Below are positions 8,034-16,303 of a DNA stretch of 64,000 nt, piece after piece (the stretch's first letter is position 1; the number at the start of each line of letters is the position of its first letter). Source of the stretch: Clostridia bacterium. GTDB taxonomy: Bacteria > Bacillota > Clostridia > Saccharofermentanales > Saccharofermentanaceae. Below the pieces are notes generated by a model, which was not told where the DNA came from, did not search any database, and worked only from the letters and a program-made list of their open reading frames with translations. Where the stretch lies: assembly GCA_024403775.1 (NCBI GenBank), contig JAKSRE010000009.1:22886-86885 (forward strand), written 5' to 3'. Position numbers and translations under genes: made by a program.

Positions 8034-9887
8034 TTATCTTGCCAATAAATAAGCAATTAATATCATGATAGTGAGCAGAGTTAATAAAAGTAATAACTGA
8101 GTTCTAGGTGGTAATTTGCTTTCTTTTTTTACATTTAAGGTTGGAGCCTTAACTTTATCTGGAATCACTATGAAGCATTCTTTAGTTTTATCACTAAATT
8201 TAATATCACAGTTCTTATGATAGAACTTGGCTAATAAAAGCGCAAAATCTCCCTTAAGAGGAACCTTAACAATTTCATTTCTAAATCTCTTAAATGTGAA
8301 GACCTCACGAACTAAAGGGTCATTAGTGAAGGTATCCCAGGCTATTTGGCGCTTATAAATCTCATCTCGATTTAAAATAAAGAGATAGTGCATAATAAGC
8401 TGGAATTTAACATCATTAGACAAACTTCCTTCTGCCTTGTTTTTGGCCAGTTCAATCTGGCGCAGATATTCTTTATGAAGTGCCAGTGGATCAGAAAGTT
8501 TTTTATAGTCAGGTTCAGTCTGATTTGGAGCCTTTCTATAAACATAGAACTGATTAGGAGTATTTGGGAAAGTACCAGCTTCATAGTCTTTTCCGAGAGC
8601 TTCTGCCAGTATTTTTAAAGTCTCTTGGTCAAATCTTCTCTGATTTATTTTACCGAGAAAGGCATCGTATTTTCTAACATGTTTTACAAGTTCATTATCA
8701 AGAAAGCGGTTATAATAGAAAATCTCGTTTTTATATGTGTCATTTCCTGCAATATAGGCAAAATAATCTATAACAGTATCAATGAGAAGGGCAGATTTGG
8801 CTGCATAATCAAAATCTGCCTGAGGGGTCTTTGGATCAAAATCCTGAAGATTTCTTTCATTAATAAGCTTTTCGAAATAAGCTTCAGGAAGCATTGGATC
8901 GGATGAAGTATCTGTCTTGGTATCAGATTCAGTCTTAGCCTCATTCTCCTCGATTATCTCTTTTTTTTTTAAGTCATTAGCGTCTTCAGAAGTAGACTCA
9001 TCTGAATTAGTTTTTTCAGAAGATGTTTCTTCAGTAGCAGGCTTTACATTTCTGTGAACACGGCTCATATAAGTATCTATATAGTACTGGCTTGTAAAAT
9101 CCAAATCCACTTTATAAGAATTGGTTTTATTGTCAAAAACTGGTTTTGATTTACCGCCAATACACATACAAAGACTCTTGGCATCGTTATATCGAAGACC
9201 AATTTTATTAACCTCTTCTTCGAAAATAGGAAGTGTAAATGCATCAACTACAAGTCTATTGTGCTTAAACTGTTCCCAGATCATTTTATTGTGACTAAAA
9301 TTACTATCTGTGTTTATATAACACAAATACTTAATAGCAATTCTTACAATCTCCTCATCAGAAAATGGCTTATTAGGATGAGCCATATGAGTCTCATAAC
9401 AGGTTTTGTTAAAGAAGTCCAGTGGATCAAGACCATCGTTAGAAGCTTCTTCGCTGTTTATTTCAGAGAAGTCAAAGGCATTAGCGTTATCATATTCAAC
9501 AGAATCATTATCAAAGTCCTCACCAAGATCTCTTTTAGGAGCCCTAGGTTCCTGTGGAATATCTTCTGTAACATTAAAATCAAAATCAGGAGTTTTTTCC
9601 TCGGAAGATTCCACGGAAGAGGCATCAGGCTCATTTTCTTTGTCCTTTTCTATAGAAGCAAGAACTGTTTTTGTTCCGTCTTTTTGAACAACGACAACGG
9701 TCTGTCCCTTTGCTCTTAATTTAGCAATAGAAGAACAGGATTTATAAGCATCATTAAGCTTACGGAACTCATCTGGATGCTCCTCTGGATTGTTTTCTTT
9801 GGCAAGCTTGGCGTAGGCCTTTTTAATCTCTGCCAGACTTGATTCTGGTGTTACATTAAGTATTTCCCAAGGTGTTTGATGTGACAT
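8034..9887 (-). CDS. Divergent J-domain protein with C-terminal membrane anchor
   Basis: 617 residues. Residues 1-52 form a J-like domain: PWEILNVTPESSLAEIKKAYAKLAKENNPEEHPDEFRKLNDAYK. The usual HPD tripeptide between helices II and III reads NPE, so normal Hsp70 stimulation is doubtful. An acidic, Ser/Glu-rich region (about 85-150 and 285-330) separates helical segments of low similarity to anything I know. The end is one hydrophobic segment (about 594-614, LLLLLTLLTIMILIAYLL), a tail anchor. The start codon overlaps the stop of the Hsp70 gene by one base (TAATG), so the pair is translationally coupled. A run of ten A in the coding strand (8961-8970 in plus coordinates) encodes lysines. Likely a membrane-tied co-chaperone of the neighbouring Hsp70. 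Confidence 0.82.
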   Translation of the reverse strand: MSHQTPWEILNVTPESSLAEIKKAYAKLAKENNPEEHPDEFRKLNDAYKSCSSIAKLRAKGQTVVVVQKDGTKTVLASIEKDKENEPDASSVESSEEKTPDFDFNVTEDIPQEPRAPKRDLGEDFDNDSVEYDNANAFDFSEINSEEASNDGLDPLDFFNKTCYETHMAHPNKPFSDEEIVRIAIKYLCYINTDSNFSHNKMIWEQFKHNRLVVDAFTLPIFEEEVNKIGLRYNDAKSLCMCIGGKSKPVFDNKTNSYKVDLDFTSQYYIDTYMSRVHRNVKPATEETSSEKTNSDESTSEDANDLKKKEIIEENEAKTESDTKTDTSSDPMLPEAYFEKLINERNLQDFDPKTPQADFDYAAKSALLIDTVIDYFAYIAGNDTYKNEIFYYNRFLDNELVKHVRKYDAFLGKINQRRFDQETLKILAEALGKDYEAGTFPNTPNQFYVYRKAPNQTEPDYKKLSDPLALHKEYLRQIELAKNKAEGSLSNDVKFQLIMHYLFILNRDEIYKRQIAWDTFTNDPLVREVFTFKRFRNEIVKVPLKGDFALLLAKFYHKNCDIKFSDKTKECFIVIPDKVKAPTLNVKKESKLPPRTQLLLLLTLLTIMILIAYLLAR

Positions 9888-11569
9888 TAGTTTCTACCCT
9901 CGATATTATCAAGTAAATCCTTTAATTTTGTATAAGCCTCATTAATAGCTTTAAGTGAATTACTTGTAAGTGATGCTTTAAACTGCATAAGAAAAGCCAG
10001 AATAATCTGTCGTTCCTGCTCTAAGCTTTCTTCAAATACACGCTCTGCTCTTGCAATAAGAAGGGCGTTTTTCTCTTCTTCACGACCGAGAATGGAAGCG
10101 GCTTTGATTCGCTCTCTCATTTTGTTAATTTCCTCAGGAGAGAGATCAGTATCTTTACTCATAAATACTTTGTCACCAATATGTCCGTCCTTATCCTCAA
10201 CATCTACAATGAGAATTCCATTAATATCGTAAGACATTTTAATTGTGATCATCTGCTTTTCCTTAGTAGGATGAGCCAGGTCAATCATAAGTTCTCCAAG
10301 ACAGAGATTTTTACTTACAACTATACTCTCGCCCTGATATATCTGAATTCTTATTGATTCCTGCATAGGACTCATTGTGTAGAATGTCTTCTGTCTTGTG
10401 CAAGGAAGGGAAGAGTTACGGTTTATAATAAATTCTGTAATTATATCTCCAGTCATGGAATCGCAGGTAGCTACTCCGAGTGAGAAAGGGCAGATATCAG
10501 TCATAATGATATCTTTTAAGTCCATATTACGATTCTTAATCTCAGCAAAAATACCTGCACCCAGCGCGATAGCGGTATCAGGGTTAACATTTGTATTTGG
10601 AGCCTTACCAGTAACTTCTTTAATAAAAGCTCTTACAGTTGGCATCTTTGAAGAACCACCAACGAGTACAATATCGTCAATGTCATCAATTGTTGTTCTG
10701 GCATCACGTAATACTTTATCAATTGGAGCCTTTATCTTGGAGAAGATGTTACTACAGAGTTTTATAAGTTTATTGTTATCAATAGATACCGAATAGTCTT
10801 TGCCTTCAATTGTCGCAGTCATTATTGTAGACATGGATTTACTAAGATGAATCTTTGCTTTCTCAGCAATCTTATAGATAAGTGCCTTATCCTGAAGTCT
10901 TAATGCATCCATGACAAGACCGCTCTGCTTACAAAAATATTCAGCAATAACTTCATTAAAATCCTTACCACCAAGTTCGTTGTTGCCAGCAACAGCCAGA
11001 ATCTCAATTATATTGTCGAAAGTCTCAACCAAAGATACATCAAGTGTACCTCCGCCAAAGTCGATGATAAGAAGAGTCTGGTCTTCAAATCCGTTAGAAT
11101 AGAGATATGAGAGAGCTGCAGCAGAAGGCTCGTTAATAAGTCTGTCAACTCTTAGTCCGGCAAGCTCTGCAGCAAGTTTTGTATCACTTCTTGCTTTATC
11201 ATTAAAATATGCAGGAACACTTATAATAGCTTCATCAACCTCTTCACCGAGGAAAGCCTCAGCATCTTCTTTAATCTTTTTAAGTACGTATGATGATAAA
11301 GATACAGAAGTCTCTTTACGGTTGTTGAGCATGAACTCCATATTCTGTCCCATGCATCTTTTAAATTCGGATATAGTATCATTAGGATGAGTAATAAGTC
11401 TCTCGTTTGCAACAGCACCAACTACATAAGTCTCATTCTCTTTGTCATAACCTACTACAGAAGGAGTACTGGTCTCGTTAAAAGAATTACGAATAAGTAC
11501 TGGTTTGTCATTCTTCCAGCACACCGCAAGTGAATTTGTTGTACCAAGATCTATACCTATAATTGCCAT
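9887..11569 (-). CDS. hscC: HscC-like Hsp70 chaperone
   Basis: 560 residues, shorter than DnaK (about 610) and near the length of HscC. The ATPase domain is complete: IGIDLGTTNS (phosphate 1, residues 4-13), EPSAAALSY (connect 1, about 148), IDFGGGTLDVS (phosphate 2, about 168) and IVLVGGSSKMP (adenosine motif, about 297). The substrate-binding domain and a short helical lid follow (ERIKAASILGREEEKNALL onward). It does not lie with grpE/dnaJ but with a tail-anchored J-like protein, as E. coli hscC lies with the membrane J-proteins djlB/djlC. A specialised, perhaps membrane-linked client range is inferred. Confidence 0.88.
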   Translation of the reverse strand: MAIIGIDLGTTNSLAVCWKNDKPVLIRNSFNETSTPSVVGYDKENETYVVGAVANERLITHPNDTISEFKRCMGQNMEFMLNNRKETSVSLSSYVLKKIKEDAEAFLGEEVDEAIISVPAYFNDKARSDTKLAAELAGLRVDRLINEPSAAALSYLYSNGFEDQTLLIIDFGGGTLDVSLVETFDNIIEILAVAGNNELGGKDFNEVIAEYFCKQSGLVMDALRLQDKALIYKIAEKAKIHLSKSMSTIMTATIEGKDYSVSIDNNKLIKLCSNIFSKIKAPIDKVLRDARTTIDDIDDIVLVGGSSKMPTVRAFIKEVTGKAPNTNVNPDTAIALGAGIFAEIKNRNMDLKDIIMTDICPFSLGVATCDSMTGDIITEFIINRNSSLPCTRQKTFYTMSPMQESIRIQIYQGESIVVSKNLCLGELMIDLAHPTKEKQMITIKMSYDINGILIVDVEDKDGHIGDKVFMSKDTDLSPEEINKMRERIKAASILGREEEKNALLIARAERVFEESLEQERQIILAFLMQFKASLTSNSLKAINEAYTKLKDLLDNIEGRN

Positions 11570-11593
11570 TTTTATTGTTGCTCCTTAATCAAA

Positions 11594-12343
11594 TCAGTCA
11601 TTCATTTTAAGTTCGAGTTTAAGCTGATTTATTTCTGAAAAATCCAGTTCGCGTATTGGATATATGTTATTATCATCTTCAGGAATATCATCGATAAAAA
11701 GTGAACCAATACTGATTCTTCTCAGTTCAATAACTTCGCAGTTCCAGGAAGATATCATACGTCTTACCTGATGAGTTTTACCTTCGGTAAGTGTAAGTTT
11801 ACATGTGTGATAATCACCATTATCTTCACCAAGCTCCAAAACAGAAGGCTTAAGCTTAATAACTTCGTCTGTATCGTGAAGTGTCATACCTGAAGATGCT
11901 TCCTCGACTTGCTTATTTGTAAGGCGATTTCCACTATATGTTACGAGATATGTTTTAGGTAAATGATATTTTGGACTCGTCATTCTGTGAGAGAATTCAC
12001 CATCGTTAGTAATGATAAGAAGACCAGTTGTATGATAGTCAAGTCTTCCTACTGGGCTTACTTTCTTTGCTTTAAGTTCAGGTGAGAGAAAGTCACCAAC
12101 GCACTGAAGTCTTTTATCCTCCATGGCAGTTATTACGTTTACAGGTTTATCCATGAGAAGATAGATATAATTCTTACTCTGAATTTCTTCATCATCAAGT
12201 AAAACTGTGTCATCGTCTTTAATATGAATTGAAGCGTCACTAACAACCACGCCGTTTACTTTGACGCGACCTGCTCTAATAATCTTTTTTATCTCGCTTC
12301 TAGTAGCGATACCTAAATTTGATATCATTTTATCCAAACGCAT
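11594..12343 (-). CDS. rsuA: RsuA-type rRNA pseudouridine synthase
   Basis: 249 residues. The N-terminal S4 RNA-binding domain (MRLDKMISNLGIATRSEIKK, with GRVKVNG near residue 25-31) is followed by the catalytic domain with GRLDYHTTGLLIITNDGE; the Asp in RLD is the nucleophile of the family. KTHQVRRMI (about 189-197) is another family motif. The family makes single pseudouridines in 16S (RsuA) or 23S rRNA (RluB/E/F); the length and Asp context favour RsuA. First gene of the minus-strand operon with the hscC-like and J-like genes; 24 bases separate it from the Hsp70 gene. Confidence 0.88.
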   Translation of the reverse strand: MRLDKMISNLGIATRSEIKKIIRAGRVKVNGVVVSDASIHIKDDDTVLLDDEEIQSKNYIYLLMDKPVNVITAMEDKRLQCVGDFLSPELKAKKVSPVGRLDYHTTGLLIITNDGEFSHRMTSPKYHLPKTYLVTYSGNRLTNKQVEEASSGMTLHDTDEVIKLKPSVLELGEDNGDYHTCKLTLTEGKTHQVRRMISSWNCEVIELRRISIGSLFIDDIPEDDNNIYPIRELDFSEINQLKLELKMND

Positions 12344-12391
12344 AAAAGTATTATATAATAATTATTACAAATAGTGCAAAGGTGGTACAGG

Positions 12392-12727
12392 ATGAAGACA
12401 ATAAATATTGAATTTGGATATCCGACATGCGATAAAGCCCTTATTGCACTTAAAAACAGTGTTCTTACTGAGAGAAGACTTGGAACCAAGAATATAAAGA
12501 TTATTCATGGTTATGGTTCTAATGGTGTTGGTGGCAAGATAAAGGTTGCTACAATGCAGGAACTTCGAAGATATGTCCAAAACGGAACAATAAGAATGTA
12601 TTGTCCTGGTGAGAAGTTCGATTCTAATCACGAAGAAGGCATTAGAATTAGTGCCAGATACCCAGCGGTCAAAGGTGATTCTGACTGGAACAGGGGAAAT
12701 AGCGGTATAACGGTTATTGGATTTTAA
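12392..12727 (+). CDS. Smr-domain-like protein
   Basis: 111 residues from the ATG at 12392, which is preceded at a good distance by AAAGGTGG; an in-frame GTG at 12374 would overlap that binding site and is rejected. The protein is essentially one small Smr/MutS2 C-terminal-like domain: an N-terminal strand, a helix, then NIKIIHGYGSNGVGGKIK, whose HGYGS matches the HGxG core of Smr nucleases. The end (DSDWNRGNSGITVIGF) fits the last strand of the fold. Smr domains nick or bind nucleic acids; a specific role is not known. It is divergent from rsuA and 23 bases before the uracil-DNA glycosylase gene. Confidence 0.75.
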   Translation: MKTINIEFGYPTCDKALIALKNSVLTERRLGTKNIKIIHGYGSNGVGGKIKVATMQELRRYVQNGTIRMYCPGEKFDSNHEEGIRISARYPAVKGDSDWNRGNSGITVIGF

Positions 12728-12750
12728 AATTTGGAAGTGGAGAAATATTT

Positions 12751-13338
12751 ATGAGTAATAATGTTGATATGGAGAAGTGGAAACTTTTCGAAGAGGAGTG
12801 CAGAAACTGCAGTAAATGCGGACTTCGCGATAATGCCACTAATACTGTAATTTACAGAGGTTCACTTAATGCTCCACTTATGGTAATTGGTGAGGCTCCA
12901 GGTGAGAATGAGGACCTTCAAGGACTTCCTTTTGTAGGCAGATCAGGCCAGCTTCTTCAAAATCTCCTTCAGTCTTTTGGTTTTACTGATAAGGACTACC
13001 ATATTTGTAATATCTGCAAGTGTCGTCCACCTGAGAACAGACGTCCAACTCCAGAAGAAGTTAAGGCCTGTAAGGAACTTCTTGCAAAACAGTTTATGTT
13101 CGTTAAGCCTAAAGTAATTCTTTTGTGCGGAGCTACAGCATATGAGGCTTTCTTTAATCCAGATAAGAAGCCAAGAATGAGCGAGGTAAGAGGTAAGTTT
13201 GTCGAGAAGGGTGGATGCTCAATTATGACTACATATCATCCAGCATTTCTTTTACGTAACCCTTCTTCAAAAGTTTATATGTATGATGATGTTCAGCTGG
13301 TTGTAGATAAATTAAAAGAACTTGGACTCTTTAATTAA
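12751..13338 (+). CDS. Family 4 uracil-DNA glycosylase (Fe-S)
   Basis: 195 residues, usual for family 4 (UDGa). It removes uracil from DNA in base-excision repair. Four cysteines suited to a [4Fe-4S] cluster are present: CSKC near residue 19-22 and the pair in ICNICKC near 88-93. The active-site motif GEAPGENEDLQGLPFVGRSG (about 47-66) and the late motif TYHPAFLLRNP (about 168-178) with its His are intact. GTGGAG precedes the start. Its 3' end overlaps the convergent DUF4364-like gene by eight bases. Confidence 0.93.
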   Translation: MSNNVDMEKWKLFEEECRNCSKCGLRDNATNTVIYRGSLNAPLMVIGEAPGENEDLQGLPFVGRSGQLLQNLLQSFGFTDKDYHICNICKCRPPENRRPTPEEVKACKELLAKQFMFVKPKVILLCGATAYEAFFNPDKKPRMSEVRGKFVEKGGCSIMTTYHPAFLLRNPSSKVYMYDDVQLVVDKLKELGLFN

Positions 13339-13345
13339 GTCCAAG
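13321..13345. repeat. Inverted repeat across the convergent stop codons
   Basis: CTTGGACT (13321-13328) and AGTCCAAG (13338-13345) are perfect inverted copies. Each arm encodes the C-terminal Leu-Gly-Leu of one of the two convergent proteins, and the two stop codons lie in the loop or at the arm edge. It could fold as a hairpin in either mRNA, but no T tract follows. Confidence 0.7.
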
Positions 13346-13882
13346 ATCTTCATAAAGCTTATTAAAAAGAGAATAATCTTTGTCGTTATGCCATTTACTG
13401 CAAAGGGCATCAGCGGCTTCTTTTCCTGATACGGTTATACTAAGATTGATTGATGCATCTGAATCTGGAAGCTTACGCGACAGATTTACGCTGTATAATT
13501 CACTTTCGCCTACACTGATTAATTCATAGTTTGCAGAAGATAGGGCTTTATGCTCTACTGCCTGCTTTAATTCTCTGCATTTATTTTTCAGCTCAGCAGT
13601 AGACGGAGCATCGAAAGTCTTAATTAACTCCTCAAGCATTACTTCACCAAGGTGAGTAATGAATACCAGATCATCACTTCCGTTTACCAGATCTTTATCA
13701 GAACCTGCTTCAATACGTATGAGGTTACTGCTTTCCAGCTCATTATAAGACTGTATAGAATTTATATAGTCTGTATAAAGAGAAGATAGTGCATCAAGGA
13801 GCATATTGCGAGGTACACCCGGTGCTTCTTTTACGAGTGCGAGTGTTTTGATTTTTGCATTTGCAAGTGAATCTTGCGCCAT
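13331..13882 (-). CDS. DUF4364-like (winged-helix) protein
   Basis: 183 residues. The N-terminal third (about 8-85) fits a winged-helix domain: IKTLALVKEAPGVPRNMLLDAL, YNELESSNLIRIE and FITHLGEVMLEELI, the last resembling the wing-end helix of DUF4364 proteins common in Clostridia. The C-terminal part is alpha/beta and ends SKWHNDKDYSLFNKLYEDL. A regulatory role is inferred. Convergent with the glycosylase gene and divergent from pgi, with which it shares a 160-base upstream region. Confidence 0.6.
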   Translation of the reverse strand: MAQDSLANAKIKTLALVKEAPGVPRNMLLDALSSLYTDYINSIQSYNELESSNLIRIEAGSDKDLVNGSDDLVFITHLGEVMLEELIKTFDAPSTAELKNKCRELKQAVEHKALSSANYELISVGESELYSVNLSRKLPDSDASINLSITVSGKEAADALCSKWHNDKDYSLFNKLYEDLGLN

Positions 13883-13991
13883 ATTTGTCTCCTAACGTTA
13901 ATTTTTATACATATTATAGAGTAAAATGTCTGTTTTTTGTTAATCACCAGCGTATTTAACAAACAAAATAATAGCAAAAAATAAGCATAGG

Positions 13992-14000
13992 TGTTATACT
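13992..14000 (+). promoter_or_regulatory. Extended -10 promoter of pgi
   Basis: TGTTATACT at 13992-14000, about 45 bases before the start codon; the -35 region is poor, as in other promoters of this window. Confidence 0.5.
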
Positions 14001-14045
14001 TTGTGAGTATTTTTTACAAAAAACTACAAATTTGAGGTGAATAAT

Positions 14046-15389
14046 ATGATTACAGTAGATTATTCTAATGTACTTCCTTTTATTGGCGGCCAGGAGGCTG
14101 TTGACAGAATGGAGCCACAGGTTAAGGCAGCTCACGACATGCTTCACAAGAAGAATGGTCCAGGAAATGATTTCCTTGGCTGGCTTGATCTTCCAACAAA
14201 CTACGATAAGGAAGAGTTTGCAAGAATTCGTAAGGCAGCTGCTAAGATTAGAAGAGATTCTGATGTATTGGTAGTTATTGGTATCGGAGGTTCTTACCTT
14301 GGTGCCAGAGCTGCAATCGAGCTTCTTAATCACTCTTTTGCTAATGTAGCTTCTAAGAAGGTTAGAAAGAGCCCAATTATTCTTTTCTGCGGTAACTCAA
14401 TCTCTGCTACATATCTTGCAGATTTGATGGATGTTATTGAGGGTAAGGATATTTCCGTAAATATTATCTCTAAGTCTGGTACAACAACAGAGCCAGCTAT
14501 TGCCTTCAGAATTTTCAAGGCATACATGGAGAATAAGTATGGTAAGGAAGAGGCTAAGAACCGTATCTATGCAACAACTGACAAGGCTAGGGGCGCTTTG
14601 AAGGGACTTGCTGATGAAGAAGGTTATGAGACATTCGTTGTACCTGATGATGTAGGAGGAAGATTCTCAGTTCTTACAGCAGTAGGACTTCTCCCAATCG
14701 CTGTATCAGGTGTTGATATCAGAGAAGTAATGAAGGGTGCTAGAGACGCTTCTAAGGCATTTAAGAAGATGCCTTTGGCAGAGAACCCATCTTACCAGTA
14801 TGCTGCAGTTCGTAACTGTCTTTTAAGATCTGGTTATTCAACTGAGGTTATGGTTAACTATGAGCCATCTTTCCACTATATGACAGAGTGGTGGAAGCAG
14901 CTCTACGGTGAGTCAGAGGGTAAGGACTTCAGAGGAATTTTTCCAGCAGGTGTTGATAACACAACAGATCTTCACTCAATGGGTCAGTTCATTCAGGAAG
15001 GTTCAAGAATTATGTTCGAGACAGTTGTTCAGATTGACAAGGCTCGTCGTACATTTGAGATTCCTAATGATCCAGACAACCTTGATGGTTTGAACTTCCT
15101 TTCAGGTATGGATATGAATGACGTTAATACAAAGGCTATGCAGGGTACAATTCTTGCACATGTTGATGGTAAGGTACCTAACATGGTAGTTCATATGCCT
15201 GAGGTAAATGCTTACTGGTTCGGTCAGCTTGTATACTTCTTCGAGAAGGCTTGTGGTATCTCAGGATATCTCCTCGCTGTAAATCCATTTAACCAGCCAG
15301 GCGTTGAGGCATATAAGAAGAATATGTTTGCTCTTCTTGGTAAGCCAGGTTACGAGGATCAGAAGGCTGCTTTGGAAGCTAGACTTTGA
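14046..15389 (+). CDS. pgi: Glucose-6-phosphate isomerase
   Basis: 447 residues, the typical length of the short Firmicute type. It converts glucose-6-phosphate and fructose-6-phosphate in glycolysis. The start is the ATG at 14046; an in-frame GTG at 14037 lies within the GAGGTG binding site. Visible motifs: [14 protein letters not shown] (about 77-90), [11 protein letters not shown] (sugar-phosphate site, about 139-149), and the late [10 protein letters not shown] and [10 protein letters not shown] segments, with the catalytic Lys in the last. Codon use is strongly biased, as in a highly expressed gene. Single gene between its promoter and a terminator. Confidence 0.97.
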   Translation: MITVDYSNVLPFIGGQEAVDRMEPQVKAAHDMLHKKNGPGNDFLGWLDLPTNYDKEEFARIRKAAAKIRRDSDVLVVIGIGGSYLGARAAIELLNHSFANVASKKVRKSPIILFCGNSISATYLADLMDVIEGKDISVNIISKSGTTTEPAIAFRIFKAYMENKYGKEEAKNRIYATTDKARGALKGLADEEGYETFVVPDDVGGRFSVLTAVGLLPIAVSGVDIREVMKGARDASKAFKKMPLAENPSYQYAAVRNCLLRSGYSTEVMVNYEPSFHYMTEWWKQLYGESEGKDFRGIFPAGVDNTTDLHSMGQFIQEGSRIMFETVVQIDKARRTFEIPNDPDNLDGLNFLSGMDMNDVNTKAMQGTILAHVDGKVPNMVVHMPEVNAYWFGQLVYFFEKACGISGYLLAVNPFNQPGVEAYKKNMFALLGKPGYEDQKAALEARL

Positions 15390-15418
15390 TTTTAGTGTAG
15401 TTTTGAATTAAAAATTGA

Positions 15419-15447
15419 GGGGCTGTCTCATATGTTGAGACGGCCCC
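15419..15447 (+). terminator. Terminator hairpin after pgi
   Basis: GGGGCTGTCTCA (15419-15430) pairs with TGAGACGGCCCC (15436-15447) with one wobble. The T tract is weak (TTATGTTATT) but a T7 run follows some 18 bases later. It lies between convergent genes. Confidence 0.8.
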
Positions 15448-15492
15448 TTATGTTATTGTATTATTTTTTTAGATTGTATAAATGATAACAAA

Positions 15493-16230
15493 TCAAACCA
15501 GGTGATCGTGTTTTATTTCCTCGTTTATTGAAGTAAATGCATTTCTTTTCTTGAGTTTGAATTTGAGATTTAGTGACTTCTGAATTGATAAGAGAAGTAA
15601 TGCGATAAGGATTGATCCAGTAGACATAACTATTACACTTAACAGCCAGCGACCATCTTTATTAAAACCATATATGTCATCCCAGTTTCCTGTATAAACA
15701 ACTTTGTAATAGTACATTACACCATATAGTGAGATAGGAATAAGACTTAAAAGCATATGATAAAACTTAATGAAGCCATTCTCGAGAAGCATAAAGGAAA
15801 TAAGCATCATAATCGGGGTTACAAGATGAAGTATGAGATTACGCTTGGCAAATGCTTTGGCAAATCCCTGAGTTGGAACAAGATATGCTGTAACGGTAAT
15901 CATTGTTACTGTAAGGGCAACTGTTGCCATATATTTAAGCCCAAGTGTAGGTGTACTAATAACTTTTTGTTTTCCTGTTATAACTTTTATATTCTCTGGA
16001 ATCATGAATATGCAGGCTATCGCTGCAAAGAGATTGGAATCGATGGTGAAGTAATGAAGAACATTGGTACCACGAACTTTAAGTTTGTTGTATCCAATTT
16101 TGGCACAAAAATCCAACTCACTGAAGTAGTTAATCTTTTTAAAAAAGCTGGCTACAGTGACAATGATAATAAATGCAATCGCAATATTAAAAAACAAAGC
16201 AAGTAGATTTTTGAATTTGTATCTGAACAT
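15493..16230 (-). CDS. Pr6Pr-like membrane protein
   Basis: 245 residues with six or seven hydrophobic segments (near 10-28, 62-80, 97-117, 130-150, 156-175, 197-217). The pattern, with HYFTIDSNLFAA after the first loop, LILHLVTPIMM in the middle and the WDDIYGFN loop before the last membrane segment, fits the Pr6Pr (FAR-17a/AIG1-like) family. The family's function is unknown; polar and His residues in membrane segments hint at a hydrolase of lipids. The C-terminal tail is basic and cytoplasmic. It is convergent with pgi and divergent from the next gene. Confidence 0.7.
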   Translation of the reverse strand: MFRYKFKNLLALFFNIAIAFIIIVTVASFFKKINYFSELDFCAKIGYNKLKVRGTNVLHYFTIDSNLFAAIACIFMIPENIKVITGKQKVISTPTLGLKYMATVALTVTMITVTAYLVPTQGFAKAFAKRNLILHLVTPIMMLISFMLLENGFIKFYHMLLSLIPISLYGVMYYYKVVYTGNWDDIYGFNKDGRWLLSVIVMSTGSILIALLLLSIQKSLNLKFKLKKRNAFTSINEEIKHDHLV

Positions 16231-16303
16231 TATTTGTTGTTTAATTCCAATTCTTTAGTTTATAATTATTGTAGCATTGATTTTTATATTTGTGGGGTGT
16301 CTT

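Noticed and set aside
9261..9719. A plus-strand frame of 152 codons opposite the J-like gene
   Set aside because: It is a shadow of the minus-strand coding sequence, with no binding site and no plausible protein features.
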